Shown: piece after piece, positions 18,211-27,032 of the stretch
Position numbering within the stretch: the first letter of the stretch is position 1
How the letters are laid out: every line of letters begins with the position of its first letter
The notes under the pieces: model-generated
Seen by the model: the letters and a program-made list of their open reading frames with translations, nothing else
Told to the model about the DNA's origin: nothing
Database searches by the model: none
Program-made: the position numbers and the translations under genes
Source of the DNA: Acinetobacter populi
GTDB lineage: Bacteria; Pseudomonadota; Gammaproteobacteria; Pseudomonadales; Moraxellaceae
NCBI RefSeq assembly: GCF_002174125.1
Contig: NZ_NEXX01000007.1
Coordinates: 124,001 to 188,000, forward strand
Direction: 5' to 3'
DNA length: 64,000 nt

Positions 18211-18236
18211 AAAACGCCTGCCTCACGCAGGCGTTT
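18211..18236 (+). terminator. Terminator after rpoD
   Basis: AAACGCCTGC and GCAGGCGTTT form a GC-rich stem with a short loop. It stands 17 bases before the next start. Confidence 0.8.
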
Positions 18237-18252
18237 CAACTAGGGGAATATC

Positions 18253-18540
18253 ATGACAGACCGCACACCATCTCGTGAGTTACAAGAACATCTTTGGGTA
18301 TTCCCTATGGACTATCCGATCAAATTGATTGGCAATGCAGGCGATGATTTACGTCTTGCCGTTATCGATATTCTGGTCAAACATTTTCCAGAATTTGATG
18401 AAGCAACCCTTAAAACTCAGCCTTCAAGTTCAGGCAAATACCATTCGATTACTGCGCAATTGCGTTTTGAAGAACTGGAACAAGTACATGCCCTTTATGC
18501 AGATCTGGCTGCTTGTCCACATATCAAAACTGCACTCTAA
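18253..18540 (+). CDS. DUF493 (YbeD-like) protein
   Basis: The 95-residue protein begins with LWVFPMDYPIKLIG and has SSSGKYHSITAQLRF, the pattern of YbeD, a small alpha-beta protein with an ACT-like fold. In Enterobacteria ybeD is next to lipB; here lipB lies 2.7 kb downstream with an exporter locus between. The function is unknown, and a regulatory role has been suggested from its fold. ATG 18253 follows AGGGGAATATC. Confidence 0.88.
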   Translation: MTDRTPSRELQEHLWVFPMDYPIKLIGNAGDDLRLAVIDILVKHFPEFDEATLKTQPSSSGKYHSITAQLRFEELEQVHALYADLAACPHIKTAL

Positions 18541-18552
18541 AATTGAGATGAT

Positions 18553-18580
18553 TTAAAGCTCCTCCACGTAGGAGCTTTAA
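18553..18580 (+). terminator. Terminator after the DUF493 gene
   Basis: TTAAAGCTCCT and AGGAGCTTTAA form a perfect 11-bp stem with a short loop, 12 bases after the stop. Confidence 0.8.
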
Positions 18581-18650
18581 CTATTTTAAACATGATATAA
18601 GCGCTTCATATTATATTTTTACCCTATTTATATTTTTAAAAAGAGTAACC

Positions 18651-18914
18651 ATGAATAATCTATCTACTTCACAACAACTAAAACGTCTAGAAACTAAGCG
18701 CCGTAGTTTATTCATTACATCAATCTTGCAACCGATATTCATGTTTCTGATTATTTATTATTTTATAGGTTTACAAAGTGCTCAGGACTTTCCTGTTATT
18801 ATTGGAATTGCAGTACTTCTAGTGATATTAAATCTGCTCCAGCTTTTATATTATCATGTCAAATATAAAAAATTAAAAAGAACAGACATTCAAACATCAG
18901 TAGATGTAAAGTGA
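18651..18914 (+). CDS. Small two-helix membrane protein of unknown function
   Basis: The 87-residue product has a basic N-terminal helix (QQLKRLETKRRSLF), two hydrophobic segments at about 22-42 and 48-68, and a Lys-rich cytoplasmic tail. AAAGAGTAACC precedes ATG 18651. I do not recognise the family. It stands alone between a terminator and the convergent exporter gene. Confidence 0.65.
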   Translation: MNNLSTSQQLKRLETKRRSLFITSILQPIFMFLIIYYFIGLQSAQDFPVIIGIAVLLVILNLLQLLYYHVKYKKLKRTDIQTSVDVK

Positions 18915-18969
18915 ATATAATACTCACTTTACGCTTCGATATATTGCTTATACCTCTACCGATAAATAT

Positions 18970-20475
18970 TTAACCTAAGCTCTCCACAACGCGATCTTTT
19001 CTGTGCGGATTAGGCAGCCTTAACCAAACATAAGCAGCTAGAATCATCAATAAAATGCCTGAGGTATTTAATACCTGACGATGTGATCGGATAAATGCAG
19101 CCTTGGCATTGTCCTGAATTTGTGTGGCTAATGAGATATCCATATCATTTGCAACATACATTGCTTCACCAATTGAACTACTTACTGCGGGTATCAGTGC
19201 TTGGGGTAAATCGCTTGGCATGACAATAGACTGCATATAAAACCAAGATAACATGAGACCAAAAAATGCCACACCAAAACCTGCCCCCAACTCATAGGCC
19301 ATTCCTTCTATCGCCCCGGCCGCAGCTGCTTTCTCAGGCGAAACAGATGACATAATTGCTGCGGTTGACGACAACAAAGCAATTTGCACACTTATACCAA
19401 GTAAAATCATCATCCCCCATGCCTGCAATTGCGCCGAAGCAAAGTCGGTATGCGCCAAGCCAAACATACTTAAACCACTCAATAATATGCCGGTTGTTGC
19501 AATTCTTCTAAGACCAAATTTATTCACTAAAACACTCGCAATCGGTCCACCACAACTAATAGCAAGCATAAATGGTAAAACAAACAATCCAGCTTCAAGT
19601 GCTGTATAGCCATAAACAAATTGCAATTCTTGAGAAATCAAAAGCTCAAATCCGACCAATGCCATCATTGCCACAATGGCCATAATAATTCCGGTAGAAA
19701 TAAAGCGATTTTTAAACAAATGAAAATCAATCATTGGAGATGCAGAACGGAACTGATTTTGAATAAATCCAGCCAACAGCGCAAAACCGACCGTAAATAT
19801 TGTAATACTCATCCAATTAAACGCTGTGATTCCAGTTTTTAATGCATAAATAATACTGAGAATTGCAATGACAAGAATTAAAGCCTGTAGCAAATTTAAA
19901 TTCTGCGTGGTTTGAACTTTTTGCTTTGGTACAAAAAATATTGTCATCAGTAAAACAAGTATAATCACAGGGATATTAATTAAAAAAACAGCCCCCCAAT
20001 GAAAATGTCCCAAAATTGCTCCCCCTAATAAGGGGCCAAATGCTGCACCTCCACCGCCGACTGTTGCCCATATCCCTAATGCAAAATTACGCTGTTTTTC
20101 TTCCAGAAAGGTATTACGAATGGCTGATAATGTAGCCGGAATAATCATCGCCGCACCAACAGCAAGCAAAGCACGAGAGGCGATTAAACGCATTGCGGAA
20201 TCAGAGAATGCAGCAAAAACAGATGCAATACCAAATAAAGTACTACCGATGATTATCAATCGTTTGAATCCAATACGATCACCCAATGCTCCCATCGGCA
20301 AAATCAAGCCAGCCATGACTAGGGAGTAAATATCAATAATCCAGAGCAATTCTTTATTGGATAAAGCCAGTGCTTCACTTAACGTCGGTGCAGCCACATG
20401 TAATATGGTCGCATCCATCGCCACAGGAAGATAAATCAAAATCACAATTGCTAAAATCAACCACCTACGAAACAT
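18970..20475 (-). CDS. smvA: MFS drug exporter, DHA2/SmvA-like (14 TM)
   Basis: The 501-residue protein has about 14 hydrophobic segments. It shows the DHA2 features DATILHVAAPTLSEAL in TM1, GALGDRIGFKRL (motif A) between TM2 and TM3, RALLAVGAAMIIPATLSAIR, and the motif C block GPLLGGAILGHFHWGAVFLI. It most resembles SmvA, a proton-driven exporter of cationic biocides and dyes. The ATG at 20475 is preferred over an upstream in-frame TTG at 20502. It is divergent from a TetR gene, with two matching operator half-sites in the 128-base gap. The gene symbol is by similarity. Confidence 0.85.
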   Translation of the reverse strand: MFRRWLILAIVILIYLPVAMDATILHVAAPTLSEALALSNKELLWIIDIYSLVMAGLILPMGALGDRIGFKRLIIIGSTLFGIASVFAAFSDSAMRLIASRALLAVGAAMIIPATLSAIRNTFLEEKQRNFALGIWATVGGGGAAFGPLLGGAILGHFHWGAVFLINIPVIILVLLMTIFFVPKQKVQTTQNLNLLQALILVIAILSIIYALKTGITAFNWMSITIFTVGFALLAGFIQNQFRSASPMIDFHLFKNRFISTGIIMAIVAMMALVGFELLISQELQFVYGYTALEAGLFVLPFMLAISCGGPIASVLVNKFGLRRIATTGILLSGLSMFGLAHTDFASAQLQAWGMMILLGISVQIALLSSTAAIMSSVSPEKAAAAGAIEGMAYELGAGFGVAFFGLMLSWFYMQSIVMPSDLPQALIPAVSSSIGEAMYVANDMDISLATQIQDNAKAAFIRSHRQVLNTSGILLMILAAYVWLRLPNPHRKDRVVESLG

Positions 20476-20487
20476 AACACACCAAAC

Positions 20488-20535
20488 TGGACAAACGTTC
20501 AAATTAAATTTTAGCCAAAATTGAACATTTGTCCA
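20488..20535. promoter_or_regulatory. Operator pair in the smvA/TetR divergent promoter
   Basis: GGACAAACGTTCAA (from 20489) reappears in opposite orientation as TTGAACATTTGTCC (20521-20534), with 13 of 14 bases matching. The right element overlaps a possible promoter for the TetR gene (TTGTCC, 16 bases, TATTCT at 20551). Such sites suit a TetR dimer repressing both genes. Confidence 0.6.
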
Positions 20536-20603
20536 ATTAGTTTTTTAGGTTATTCTGTAAACTGAATTTATTCCCCTATCCCATAAATGAAATATCAGAT
20601 CTT

Positions 20604-21182
20604 ATGAGCTATCTTAACCGTGAACAAAGACGAGAAAGCATTTTAGATGCAGCGAAAAAAATTGCTCTATCTGAAGGTCTAGCTGCAATGACCGTGCGTA
20701 AAATCGCAAGTGAAGCCCAAATATCCGTAGGGCAAATTCATCACCACTTCTCCTCTTCCTCCCATCTCAAAGCAGAAGTATTTCTCTGCTTGATGCAGCA
20801 GTTAGATGAGATTGCCAACACTATGGAAACTCAAGATTCCATTGCACATTTATTATTGTTACTGGGCTGTATAAATTTAGAATATGCCCAACCTTATTTT
20901 AGACTATGGAATGAAGCAGAAATATTGGCAAAACATGATGCAGAATTAAATAATGCCTATAACCAAGCCATGCAGGAATGGCACCAATCGATTCAGCAGG
21001 TCATTCAGCAAGGACAAGATCAAAATATATTTAAAAAAAATCATCCAAGCGAAGATATTGCCTGGCGATTGATCGCCTTTGTTTGTGGCTTAGATGGTAT
21101 TTATAAATTAGGATTACAGGGTTTGAAGGAACAAGACTTCACGCGTCACACTCAAATTATAATAAAAGCAGAATTATTCTAA
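20604..21182 (+). CDS. TetR-family repressor of the adjacent SmvA-like exporter
   Basis: The 192-residue protein has an N-terminal TetR helix-turn-helix: RRESILDAAKKIALSEGLAA, then MTVRKIASEAQISVGQIHHHF. The C-terminal ligand domain ends near FTRHTQIIIK. It resembles SmvR-type regulators that are released by cationic antiseptics; the inducer here is inferred from the divergent exporter and operator layout. Confidence 0.88.
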   Translation: MSYLNREQRRESILDAAKKIALSEGLAAMTVRKIASEAQISVGQIHHHFSSSSHLKAEVFLCLMQQLDEIANTMETQDSIAHLLLLLGCINLEYAQPYFRLWNEAEILAKHDAELNNAYNQAMQEWHQSIQQVIQQGQDQNIFKKNHPSEDIAWRLIAFVCGLDGIYKLGLQGLKEQDFTRHTQIIIKAELF

Positions 21183-21263
21183 GTGATTTATTCTGCCCCA
21201 AATTACACTCAGGAAAGTGATATGATTTTTATATATCACTTAATTTTTTTGGATTAGGACGCT

Positions 21264-21929
21264 ATGAGCAATGTTGCACCATTGATTCAACCACAATTAA
21301 TCATTCATACATTTGAGCAATTACAAGATTACACTGAAAAATTTGAAGCCATGAAGGAATTTACCTTCAACCGCGATGAACATAGTATTGATCAACTCTG
21401 GTTATTACAACATCCTTCTACCCTGACCCAAGGACAGGCTGGTAAAGCGGAACATATTCTAATTCCAACCAATATTCCCGTAGTACATACGGACCGTGGC
21501 GGTCAAGTGACTTGGCATGGTCCGGGTCAGCTGGTGGCCTACTTTTTGTTTGATCTCAACCGCCTGAAATGGCATGTGCGCGATCTGGTGGATTTTGCCG
21601 AAAATATGATGCTCTGGATTTTGCAACAATATGGCATCGATGCCTATACCAAAAAAGATGCACCAGGCGTCTATGTTGATCAACGAAAAATTGGTTCCTT
21701 AGGCTTTAAAATCCGCCGTGGTCGTAGTTATCATGGTCTGGCATTAAATATAGATTGTGCCCTAGATGGCTTTCACACCATTAATCCTTGTGGTTATGCT
21801 GGTCTAGAAATGGTAAGACTGTGTGATTTGGTCCAGCCAACCCCTACTTTTTTGCAAGTCTGTGATCTGGCCCAGAAGTTTATCAAACAGCAAAATATTT
21901 TTGCAAAAATTGACACTCAAGTTCATTAA
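21264..21929 (+). CDS. lipB: Octanoyl-[acyl-carrier-protein]:protein N-octanoyltransferase
   Basis: LipB moves octanoate from ACP to lipoyl domains of 2-oxoacid dehydrogenases and the glycine cleavage H protein. The 221-residue protein has RGGQVTWHGPGQL at 78-90, the catalytic lysine in GSLGFKI (Lys149) and the acyl-thioester cysteine in INPCGYAG (Cys176). TTAGGACGCT precedes ATG 21264. No lipA is visible nearby. Confidence 0.95.
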   Translation: MSNVAPLIQPQLIIHTFEQLQDYTEKFEAMKEFTFNRDEHSIDQLWLLQHPSTLTQGQAGKAEHILIPTNIPVVHTDRGGQVTWHGPGQLVAYFLFDLNRLKWHVRDLVDFAENMMLWILQQYGIDAYTKKDAPGVYVDQRKIGSLGFKIRRGRSYHGLALNIDCALDGFHTINPCGYAGLEMVRLCDLVQPTPTFLQVCDLAQKFIKQQNIFAKIDTQVH

Positions 21930-21958
21930 AAGCACTTGCGTTCTCGGGAAAACACACC

Positions 21959-21974
21959 TAGAGTAATTACTCTA
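21959..21974. promoter_or_regulatory. Perfect 16-bp palindrome upstream of the SCP2-like/alcohol dehydrogenase operon
   Basis: TAGAGTAATTACTCTA is a perfect palindrome about 35 bases before the SCP2-like start. It may be an operator; no regulator gene is next to it. Confidence 0.35.
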
Positions 21975-22009
21975 ATCTTAATTGTTTTTACATGAACAAG
22001 GACAGGCGT

Positions 22010-22585
22010 GTGATCTCTACAAAATCTGTAAAACCCACACTTCAACATGCGTATGCCAGTCTAATGACGGTGAAACCGACATTACAGCATGCATATGTTA
22101 GCCTGATGATGGATGTCATCGGGCGTGGTTTGGTGGTGGCGAATCAAATTGACCCTGAAATTAAATCGGAAATTTCGGGTTTTCCAACCAATTTCGTTTT
22201 TTCCATGAAAGTCTTTCCCAAAGGACCAAGTTTTGTGATTCAGATCCAGCGTGATCATCAATTAAAACTACTTAAAAATTTTTCTGGCAGACCTGATTTA
22301 ACTATTACGTTTAAACATCTGACTCATGCGTTTCTGGTGTTTTCTTTTCAGGAAGGCACGGCACAAGCATTTGCCAATGATCGGATGGTGGCCGATGGCG
22401 AGCTGTCTTATGCCATTCGTCTGGTACGTTGCCTAAACAAAATGGAAGCGTTAATTCTACCAAAATTGGTCGCAGATCTGGCAGTTAAGGAATATCCAAA
22501 AAATTTATCCTTAAAAGAAAAAGCAACGGAAGCAGCCAGTATTTATCTCAAAATTGCCCAATCCTATTTAAAACGGAGTACATAA
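22010..22585 (+). CDS. SCP2-like sterol-carrier-fold protein, partner of the alcohol dehydrogenase
   Basis: I chose GTG 22010 (191 residues) because AAGGA lies seven bases upstream; the in-frame ATG at 21992 has no ribosome-binding site. The core from about residue 50 (FVFSMKVFPKGPSFVIQIQR, then SGRPDLTITFKHLTHAFLVF) resembles an SCP2 lipid-binding domain. The N terminus carries a 14-residue tandem repeat, VKPTLQHAYASLMT then VKPTLQHAYVSLMM. One base separates its stop from the alcohol dehydrogenase, so a joint role with a hydrophobic alcohol or aldehyde is plausible but unproven. Confidence 0.65.
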   Translation: MISTKSVKPTLQHAYASLMTVKPTLQHAYVSLMMDVIGRGLVVANQIDPEIKSEISGFPTNFVFSMKVFPKGPSFVIQIQRDHQLKLLKNFSGRPDLTITFKHLTHAFLVFSFQEGTAQAFANDRMVADGELSYAIRLVRCLNKMEALILPKLVADLAVKEYPKNLSLKEKATEAASIYLKIAQSYLKRST

Positions 22586-22586
22586 C

Positions 22587-23771
22587 ATGGCAAAGCCTTA
22601 TTACGAATTTTTTTGTCCTGTCAAAGTCATTGCAGGAAACGCTGCCTTAGAACATATTCCTTTTGAACTGGCTGCTTTAGGCTCAAAAAAAGCCTTAATC
22701 ATCACCGATAAAGGTGTACGCAGCAACGGCTTATTAGCCCCGATTGAAAACGCATTTAGTGAAACGGATGTCGATATCAGTGCGATTTTTGATGACGTTC
22801 CACCTGATAGTAGCCTATCAACAGTACGTGAAGCTGCCCGCATTTATCGTGAGCATGGCTGCGATGCCATTTTGGCAATTGGTGGGGGTTCGGTCATTGA
22901 TACTGCAAAAGCCACCAATATTCTGGTATCTGAAGGTGGTGATGACCTTTTAAAATATTCCGGGGCACACAATCTCCCCAAACCACTTAAACCATTGTTT
23001 GTGATTCCGACCACATCGGGAACAGGTTCCGAAGTGACCATGATTGCTGTGGTATCTGATACCGAGAAAAATATTAAAATACCATTTGCCTCTTATTATT
23101 TGATGCCGCACGCAGCAATTCTTGATCCTCGTATGACCCAGACCCTGCCACCACATCTAACTGCAATGACTGCAATGGATGCAATGACCCATGCAGTTGA
23201 AGCCTATACCTGTCTAGCAGCAAATCCAATCAGTGATGCTTATGCCACCGCTGCAATCAAAAAGATCAGTGCGAATTTATTTAAGGTACTGGATAATCCA
23301 ACCGATGCCCAAGGCCGTCTGGAATTGGCGCAGGCTTCGACCATGGCAGGAATCGCTTTCTCAAATTCAATGGTTGGTGTGGTGCATTCTCTAGGTCATG
23401 CACTAGGTGCAGTTGCACACTTACCTCATGGCTTATGTATGAATTTATTCTTGCCCTATGTGCTGGATTATAATAAAGAAGTAAATGGCGATAAAATTGC
23501 AGATTTATTATTACCGCTAGCTGGTGCAGATATTTATGCGCATACACCAGCCGATAAACGTGCAGATAAAGCCATTGATTATATTCGTCAAATACGTGAC
23601 CAATTACATATCCAGACAAAATTACCCCGTACGCTACAGGAAACAGGAAAAGTCACACGTGAACAGCTTGTAGAAGTGGCAACAAAAGCATTGGATGATG
23701 GATCGATTATCTATAATCCTAAAGAGGCCAATCTAAATGATTTATTAGGAATATTGGAAAAAGCCTGGTAA
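22587..23771 (+). CDS. Iron-containing alcohol dehydrogenase
   Basis: The 394-residue enzyme belongs to the group III (iron) alcohol dehydrogenases, which interconvert alcohols and aldehydes with NAD(P). It has GGGSVIDTAK for nucleotide binding at about 99-108, PTTSGTGSEV, and metal ligands Asp198 and His202 (DAMTHAVEAY), His267 (HSLGHALGAVAHLPHG) and His281. ATG 22587 follows CGGAGTACATAAC. The gene is the second of an operon with the SCP2-like gene and is closed by a terminator. The substrate cannot be told; Acinetobacter has several such enzymes for alkane-derived alcohols. Confidence 0.92.
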   Translation: MAKPYYEFFCPVKVIAGNAALEHIPFELAALGSKKALIITDKGVRSNGLLAPIENAFSETDVDISAIFDDVPPDSSLSTVREAARIYREHGCDAILAIGGGSVIDTAKATNILVSEGGDDLLKYSGAHNLPKPLKPLFVIPTTSGTGSEVTMIAVVSDTEKNIKIPFASYYLMPHAAILDPRMTQTLPPHLTAMTAMDAMTHAVEAYTCLAANPISDAYATAAIKKISANLFKVLDNPTDAQGRLELAQASTMAGIAFSNSMVGVVHSLGHALGAVAHLPHGLCMNLFLPYVLDYNKEVNGDKIADLLLPLAGADIYAHTPADKRADKAIDYIRQIRDQLHIQTKLPRTLQETGKVTREQLVEVATKALDDGSIIYNPKEANLNDLLGILEKAW

Positions 23772-23795
23772 AAACCATACATTATTCGATTTTCT

Positions 23796-23828
23796 CTTGC
23801 CTTATCACTGCATAAGGCAAGTTTTAAT
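23796..23828. terminator. Bidirectional terminator after the alcohol dehydrogenase
   Basis: CTTGCCTTAT and ATAAGGCAAG form a perfect 10-bp stem around CACTGC, with TTTTAATTT after it. It overlaps the 3' end of the convergent DUF488 gene. Confidence 0.85.
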
Positions 23829-24171
23829 TTGCTTCTTCGATCATCTGCTTTAGCACTATTGCATGCGTAATTGCAGTATTTTTAGCAGCATAAATCAGAC
23901 TAATGGTTTGCTGTTTTGCCAGATCATGTAGTTCTTTTAATTTCGGATTACCTTTTAGTTCAGCACGATATTTTTGCTGAAATTCAATCCATTTATCTGG
24001 ATCATGTCCATACCACTGACGCAATTCTGTTGAAGGTGTAACTTCCTTCATCCACCAGTCAATTTTTGCATCGGCCTTTTTTACACCTCTTGGCCATAAT
24101 CGATCAACCAAAATACGTAGACCATCACTTGCAGCAGGTGCATCATAAATACGTTTAAGTAAAATTGTCAT
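23824..24171 (-). CDS. DUF488-family (YeaO-like) protein
   Basis: The 115-residue protein has RLWPRGVKKADAKIDWWMKE, LRQWYGHDPDKWIEFQQKY, and the end region TISLIYAAKNTAITHAIVLK, all typical of YeaO/DUF488. The biochemical function is unknown. It stands as a single gene convergent with the alcohol dehydrogenase. Confidence 0.85.
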   Translation of the reverse strand: MTILLKRIYDAPAASDGLRILVDRLWPRGVKKADAKIDWWMKEVTPSTELRQWYGHDPDKWIEFQQKYRAELKGNPKLKELHDLAKQQTISLIYAAKNTAITHAIVLKQMIEEAN

Positions 24172-24340
24172 CTTAAAGTGACTCCGATTTTTTCTCAGTA
24201 TAGCAGCTCACTTTGTCATGATCAAAGCTAAGATCAAAACCAACACTATACAGATAAAAAAATATTAATTTTATAATTCAATTACTTATAATAAAAATTA
24301 AAACTTAAGCTACCAAAATATATAAACAACAATATCCTGT

Positions 24341-25006
24341 CTAAAAAGGTGCAGTAGAATATATGTCTATGTCTTGATGTCGTAACGGATGCACAAAAGA
24401 CAAGTGACAAGCATGTAATGCCATACGTTTTAATGGGCTATTTTCAGGATTGGGATGATAAAGTTTATCTCCGGTAATCGGATGACCAATATAGGCCATA
24501 TGCACACGTAACTGATGAGAACGCCCAGTGATGGGTTCCAGTAAAATTCGACTAATTTTCTGTTCTTGATCATATTGCGAAGCATAATATAAAGTCTTTG
24601 CCGACTTACCCGTTTCAAAATCCACCTTTTGTCTGGGACGCTTGTCCCAATCAGTGATCAGTGGTACATCGACACTGCCCTCACCCTCTAATTTTCCTTG
24701 CACCAATGCCACATAGTTTTTTTTGACCAATCTTGCCTGAAATAATTTACTCATCGCAACTTCCGCATCACGATGCTTGGCAAACATGAGGATGCCGGAT
24801 GTTGCCATATCCAGACGATGCGTGACTTTGGCATTGGGAAATTTTTCCAAAATACGCAGATAGGCACTGTCCTGATGCTGTGGCAAACGTCCCATCACAG
24901 ATAATAATCCTGCGGGTTTATCAATTACCACAAAATCATCATCTTCATAAAGCGTGATTAAAGGTGCTTGCGGTGGCATATAAATAAAATGATCGGTATG
25001 TGACAT
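24341..25006 (-). CDS. RluA-family pseudouridine synthase
   Basis: The 221-residue enzyme isomerises uridine in rRNA or tRNA. It has motif I with the catalytic aspartate in THRLDMATSG (Asp66), motif II around TGRSHQLRVHM, and LYEDDDFVVIDKPAGLLS at the N terminus. There is no S4 domain, and at this length it resembles RluA itself (23S rRNA U746 and tRNA U32). The target site cannot be settled from sequence alone. Confidence 0.88.
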   Translation of the reverse strand: MSHTDHFIYMPPQAPLITLYEDDDFVVIDKPAGLLSVMGRLPQHQDSAYLRILEKFPNAKVTHRLDMATSGILMFAKHRDAEVAMSKLFQARLVKKNYVALVQGKLEGEGSVDVPLITDWDKRPRQKVDFETGKSAKTLYYASQYDQEQKISRILLEPITGRSHQLRVHMAYIGHPITGDKLYHPNPENSPLKRMALHACHLSFVHPLRHQDIDIYSTAPF

Positions 25007-25061
25007 TGGTAGGATCAGTACGACAAAATCGGCTGCAAAATAACAGGCAAGATTTACCCTG

Positions 25062-25943
25062 TCAATTGTGCTGACAGTATTGAATGGTGGTTTGTGATTT
25101 TCCTTGTCCTTTTGATTGATACATCAACTGGTCTGCAATATGCAATGCATCTTCCAGACTCGACGGAAAATCATCGAAAATCGCTAGTCCCATACTAAAA
25201 TCGACCTGATAATTCTGCTTTAAAGCACTTAGATCAAACAGCTCTCTTAATCTTGAATCGTAATGATAGGCACCATATTCATTGATATCTAGTAAAATCA
25301 CAGCAAATTCATCGCCGCCTAATCGGGCTGCAACATCTGAGGAACGATTGGCTTTTTTTAATATACTGGCAAATGTCACCAAGATATCATCACCGCGAAT
25401 ATGTCCATGTGTATCATTTACTGCTTTAAAACCATCCAGATCAATCACCGCGACTGCAAAAGAAATTTTTTTCCTAAAACTTAATTTTCGTAATATTCGA
25501 TATTCAATATCCAAAGCACGAGTATTATCCAATGCAGTTAAAGGATCATTCATCGCCATCTTTTTCAGATCATTCCAGTTTTTTCGCACCTTTATTAATA
25601 AGAAGGCAACAATACAAAAGAATATGACGCGAACCAGACCGTTCCAAAAAGGAATAATAAAGTTTGAATAAAGATGACCAGCACTTATATCAGCAACAAA
25701 CCATGTCCCGATAGACATAAAAACGGTCAGCATTGTCATTTTGGTATTGTCATACCACGCAGCAATCGCAACTGGTAATAAATAGAATATTGCAAAGGAA
25801 TATTCATAACCAGTGCGAAAATCGATATAACCAAAGACTAAAATAATCGCAACAATGAGTGCCCGACGAACAGAAGGATTCGTAGAAATTATTCTATCAA
25901 AAGACAATTTTTTTAATTGAAATAGTCTAATCGTTTTACCCAC
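25062..25943 (-). CDS. Membrane-bound diguanylate cyclase (GGDEF)
   Basis: The 293-residue protein has four hydrophobic segments in residues 25-118 and a GGDEF domain after about residue 130. The catalytic motif is intact (RLGGDEF, GGDEF at 209-213). The inhibitory I-site RSSD lies at 200-203, exactly five residues before GGDEF, so product feedback by c-di-GMP is expected. No EAL domain is present. The N-terminal membrane region has no recognised sensor, so the signal is unknown. Confidence 0.92.
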   Translation of the reverse strand: MGKTIRLFQLKKLSFDRIISTNPSVRRALIVAIILVFGYIDFRTGYEYSFAIFYLLPVAIAAWYDNTKMTMLTVFMSIGTWFVADISAGHLYSNFIIPFWNGLVRVIFFCIVAFLLIKVRKNWNDLKKMAMNDPLTALDNTRALDIEYRILRKLSFRKKISFAVAVIDLDGFKAVNDTHGHIRGDDILVTFASILKKANRSSDVAARLGGDEFAVILLDINEYGAYHYDSRLRELFDLSALKQNYQVDFSMGLAIFDDFPSSLEDALHIADQLMYQSKGQGKSQTTIQYCQHN

Positions 25944-26088
25944 GCGCAGTGCAGTCTCCTGAACTTACCAATCAATTTTCAATATTCTTATCATATTACA
26001 GCAAATAAAAACATACAGCACTTACAACGATTGATTTTTAAACATAAATCAGCATTTAGAACAATATGACATAAAATAAAGCAAACGG

Positions 26089-26562
26089 CTATACTCGTCG
26101 TAGCAATCCATTGCAATTAAATACATCATATTCCTTAATCACAAAACTGGAATGCAGTGCAGCCACATGCTCAATTTTTCCCATACGTTTAAGTAGCACA
26201 TCACTATAGTTTTCCATATTTTTAGCCACCACTTCGACCAGAAAATCTGCGGATTGTCCAGTAATCAAAAATGCATTAATCACTTCCGGAATGTCTTTGA
26301 GTTCTTCCAGAAATTTATCAAAGGTATCGGTATCATGTTTGCTTAACGACACTTGCAGAATCACATGCAGGCTAAACCCCAATTTCTGATAGTTGATACT
26401 GCGTTTAAGCTGGCTCAGAATATTATTATCAATTAAATGCTTGATACGGCGATGCACAGAACTGACCGATAAATGAATCCGCTCCGACAGTTCATTCAGA
26501 TTCATATCTTCATGGGTAAGAATTTCCAGAATCTGTTTATCAAAATTATCAAGTTCCATCAT
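26089..26562 (-). CDS. Lrp/AsnC-family transcriptional regulator
   Basis: The 157-residue protein opens with DNFDKQILEILTHEDMNLNE, then the helix-turn-helix (LSERIHLSVSSVHRRIKHLI), and has a C-terminal RAM domain (VINAFLITGQSADFLVEVVA). Such regulators respond to amino acids and form octamers. ATGs at 26562 and 26559 are both possible starts behind AGGACAG. No divergent transporter is present to suggest the ligand, because the upstream 780 bases are remnant-rich. Confidence 0.9.
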   Translation of the reverse strand: MMELDNFDKQILEILTHEDMNLNELSERIHLSVSSVHRRIKHLIDNNILSQLKRSINYQKLGFSLHVILQVSLSKHDTDTFDKFLEELKDIPEVINAFLITGQSADFLVEVVAKNMENYSDVLLKRMGKIEHVAALHSSFVIKEYDVFNCNGLLRRV

Positions 26563-26655
26563 AACTGTCCTGTGCCTTTAAGCTGTAAATTTTACTATGA
26601 GATGGGGTAATTATTATTTTATCTATAAAAAAGTTTGTATCTGCAAGAATTTTTT

Positions 26656-26833
26656 AGGGTGTTAAGGGAAAACTTACGTTTCACTGTAACCACTTCATCT
26701 TGGTAAGATATCGCTTTGCCTACAGACTTTTGATCTATAGCGTTGTTAGCCGAATTGAGACCTTTTGAGTCAATACGCTTAGGTTGGATTACCCTGTTAG
26801 CGCATATTGATCTTTTCGTCCCTCTCACACCCT
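26656..26833. other. Unassigned 178-bp stretch bounded by imperfect inverted repeats
   Basis: Left end AGGGTGTTAAGGG (26656) and right end CCCTCTCACACCCT (to 26833) are imperfect inverted repeats. The interior looks different in texture from the very AT-rich flanks. An open minus-strand frame of 69 codons crosses it, but it matches nothing I know and has no ribosome-binding site. It may be a small non-autonomous element. No clear target duplication is visible. The rest of 26563-27030 is AT-rich with nothing recognisable. Confidence 0.3.
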
Positions 26834-27032
26834 TGCGATATAAGATAACAATTTAAGGATTAAATTATTTCCCTTAAATAAAGCCTTTGATATAAATTTT
26901 GGGAAAAATTTTCGTATTTAATAAAATAAAGAGAGTTTTTTACGAACTAAATAAATTTAGCTTCATTTTTATTCTTATCTTAATCAATTTATTGAAAGTT
27001 CCTCATAAAGTTTGACTAAAAAATAAGGGGCT

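Noticed and set aside
26619..26828. 69-codon minus-strand frame
   Set aside because: No start context, no known similarity, and it spans an inverted-repeat-bounded stretch; I describe the region but do not call a gene.
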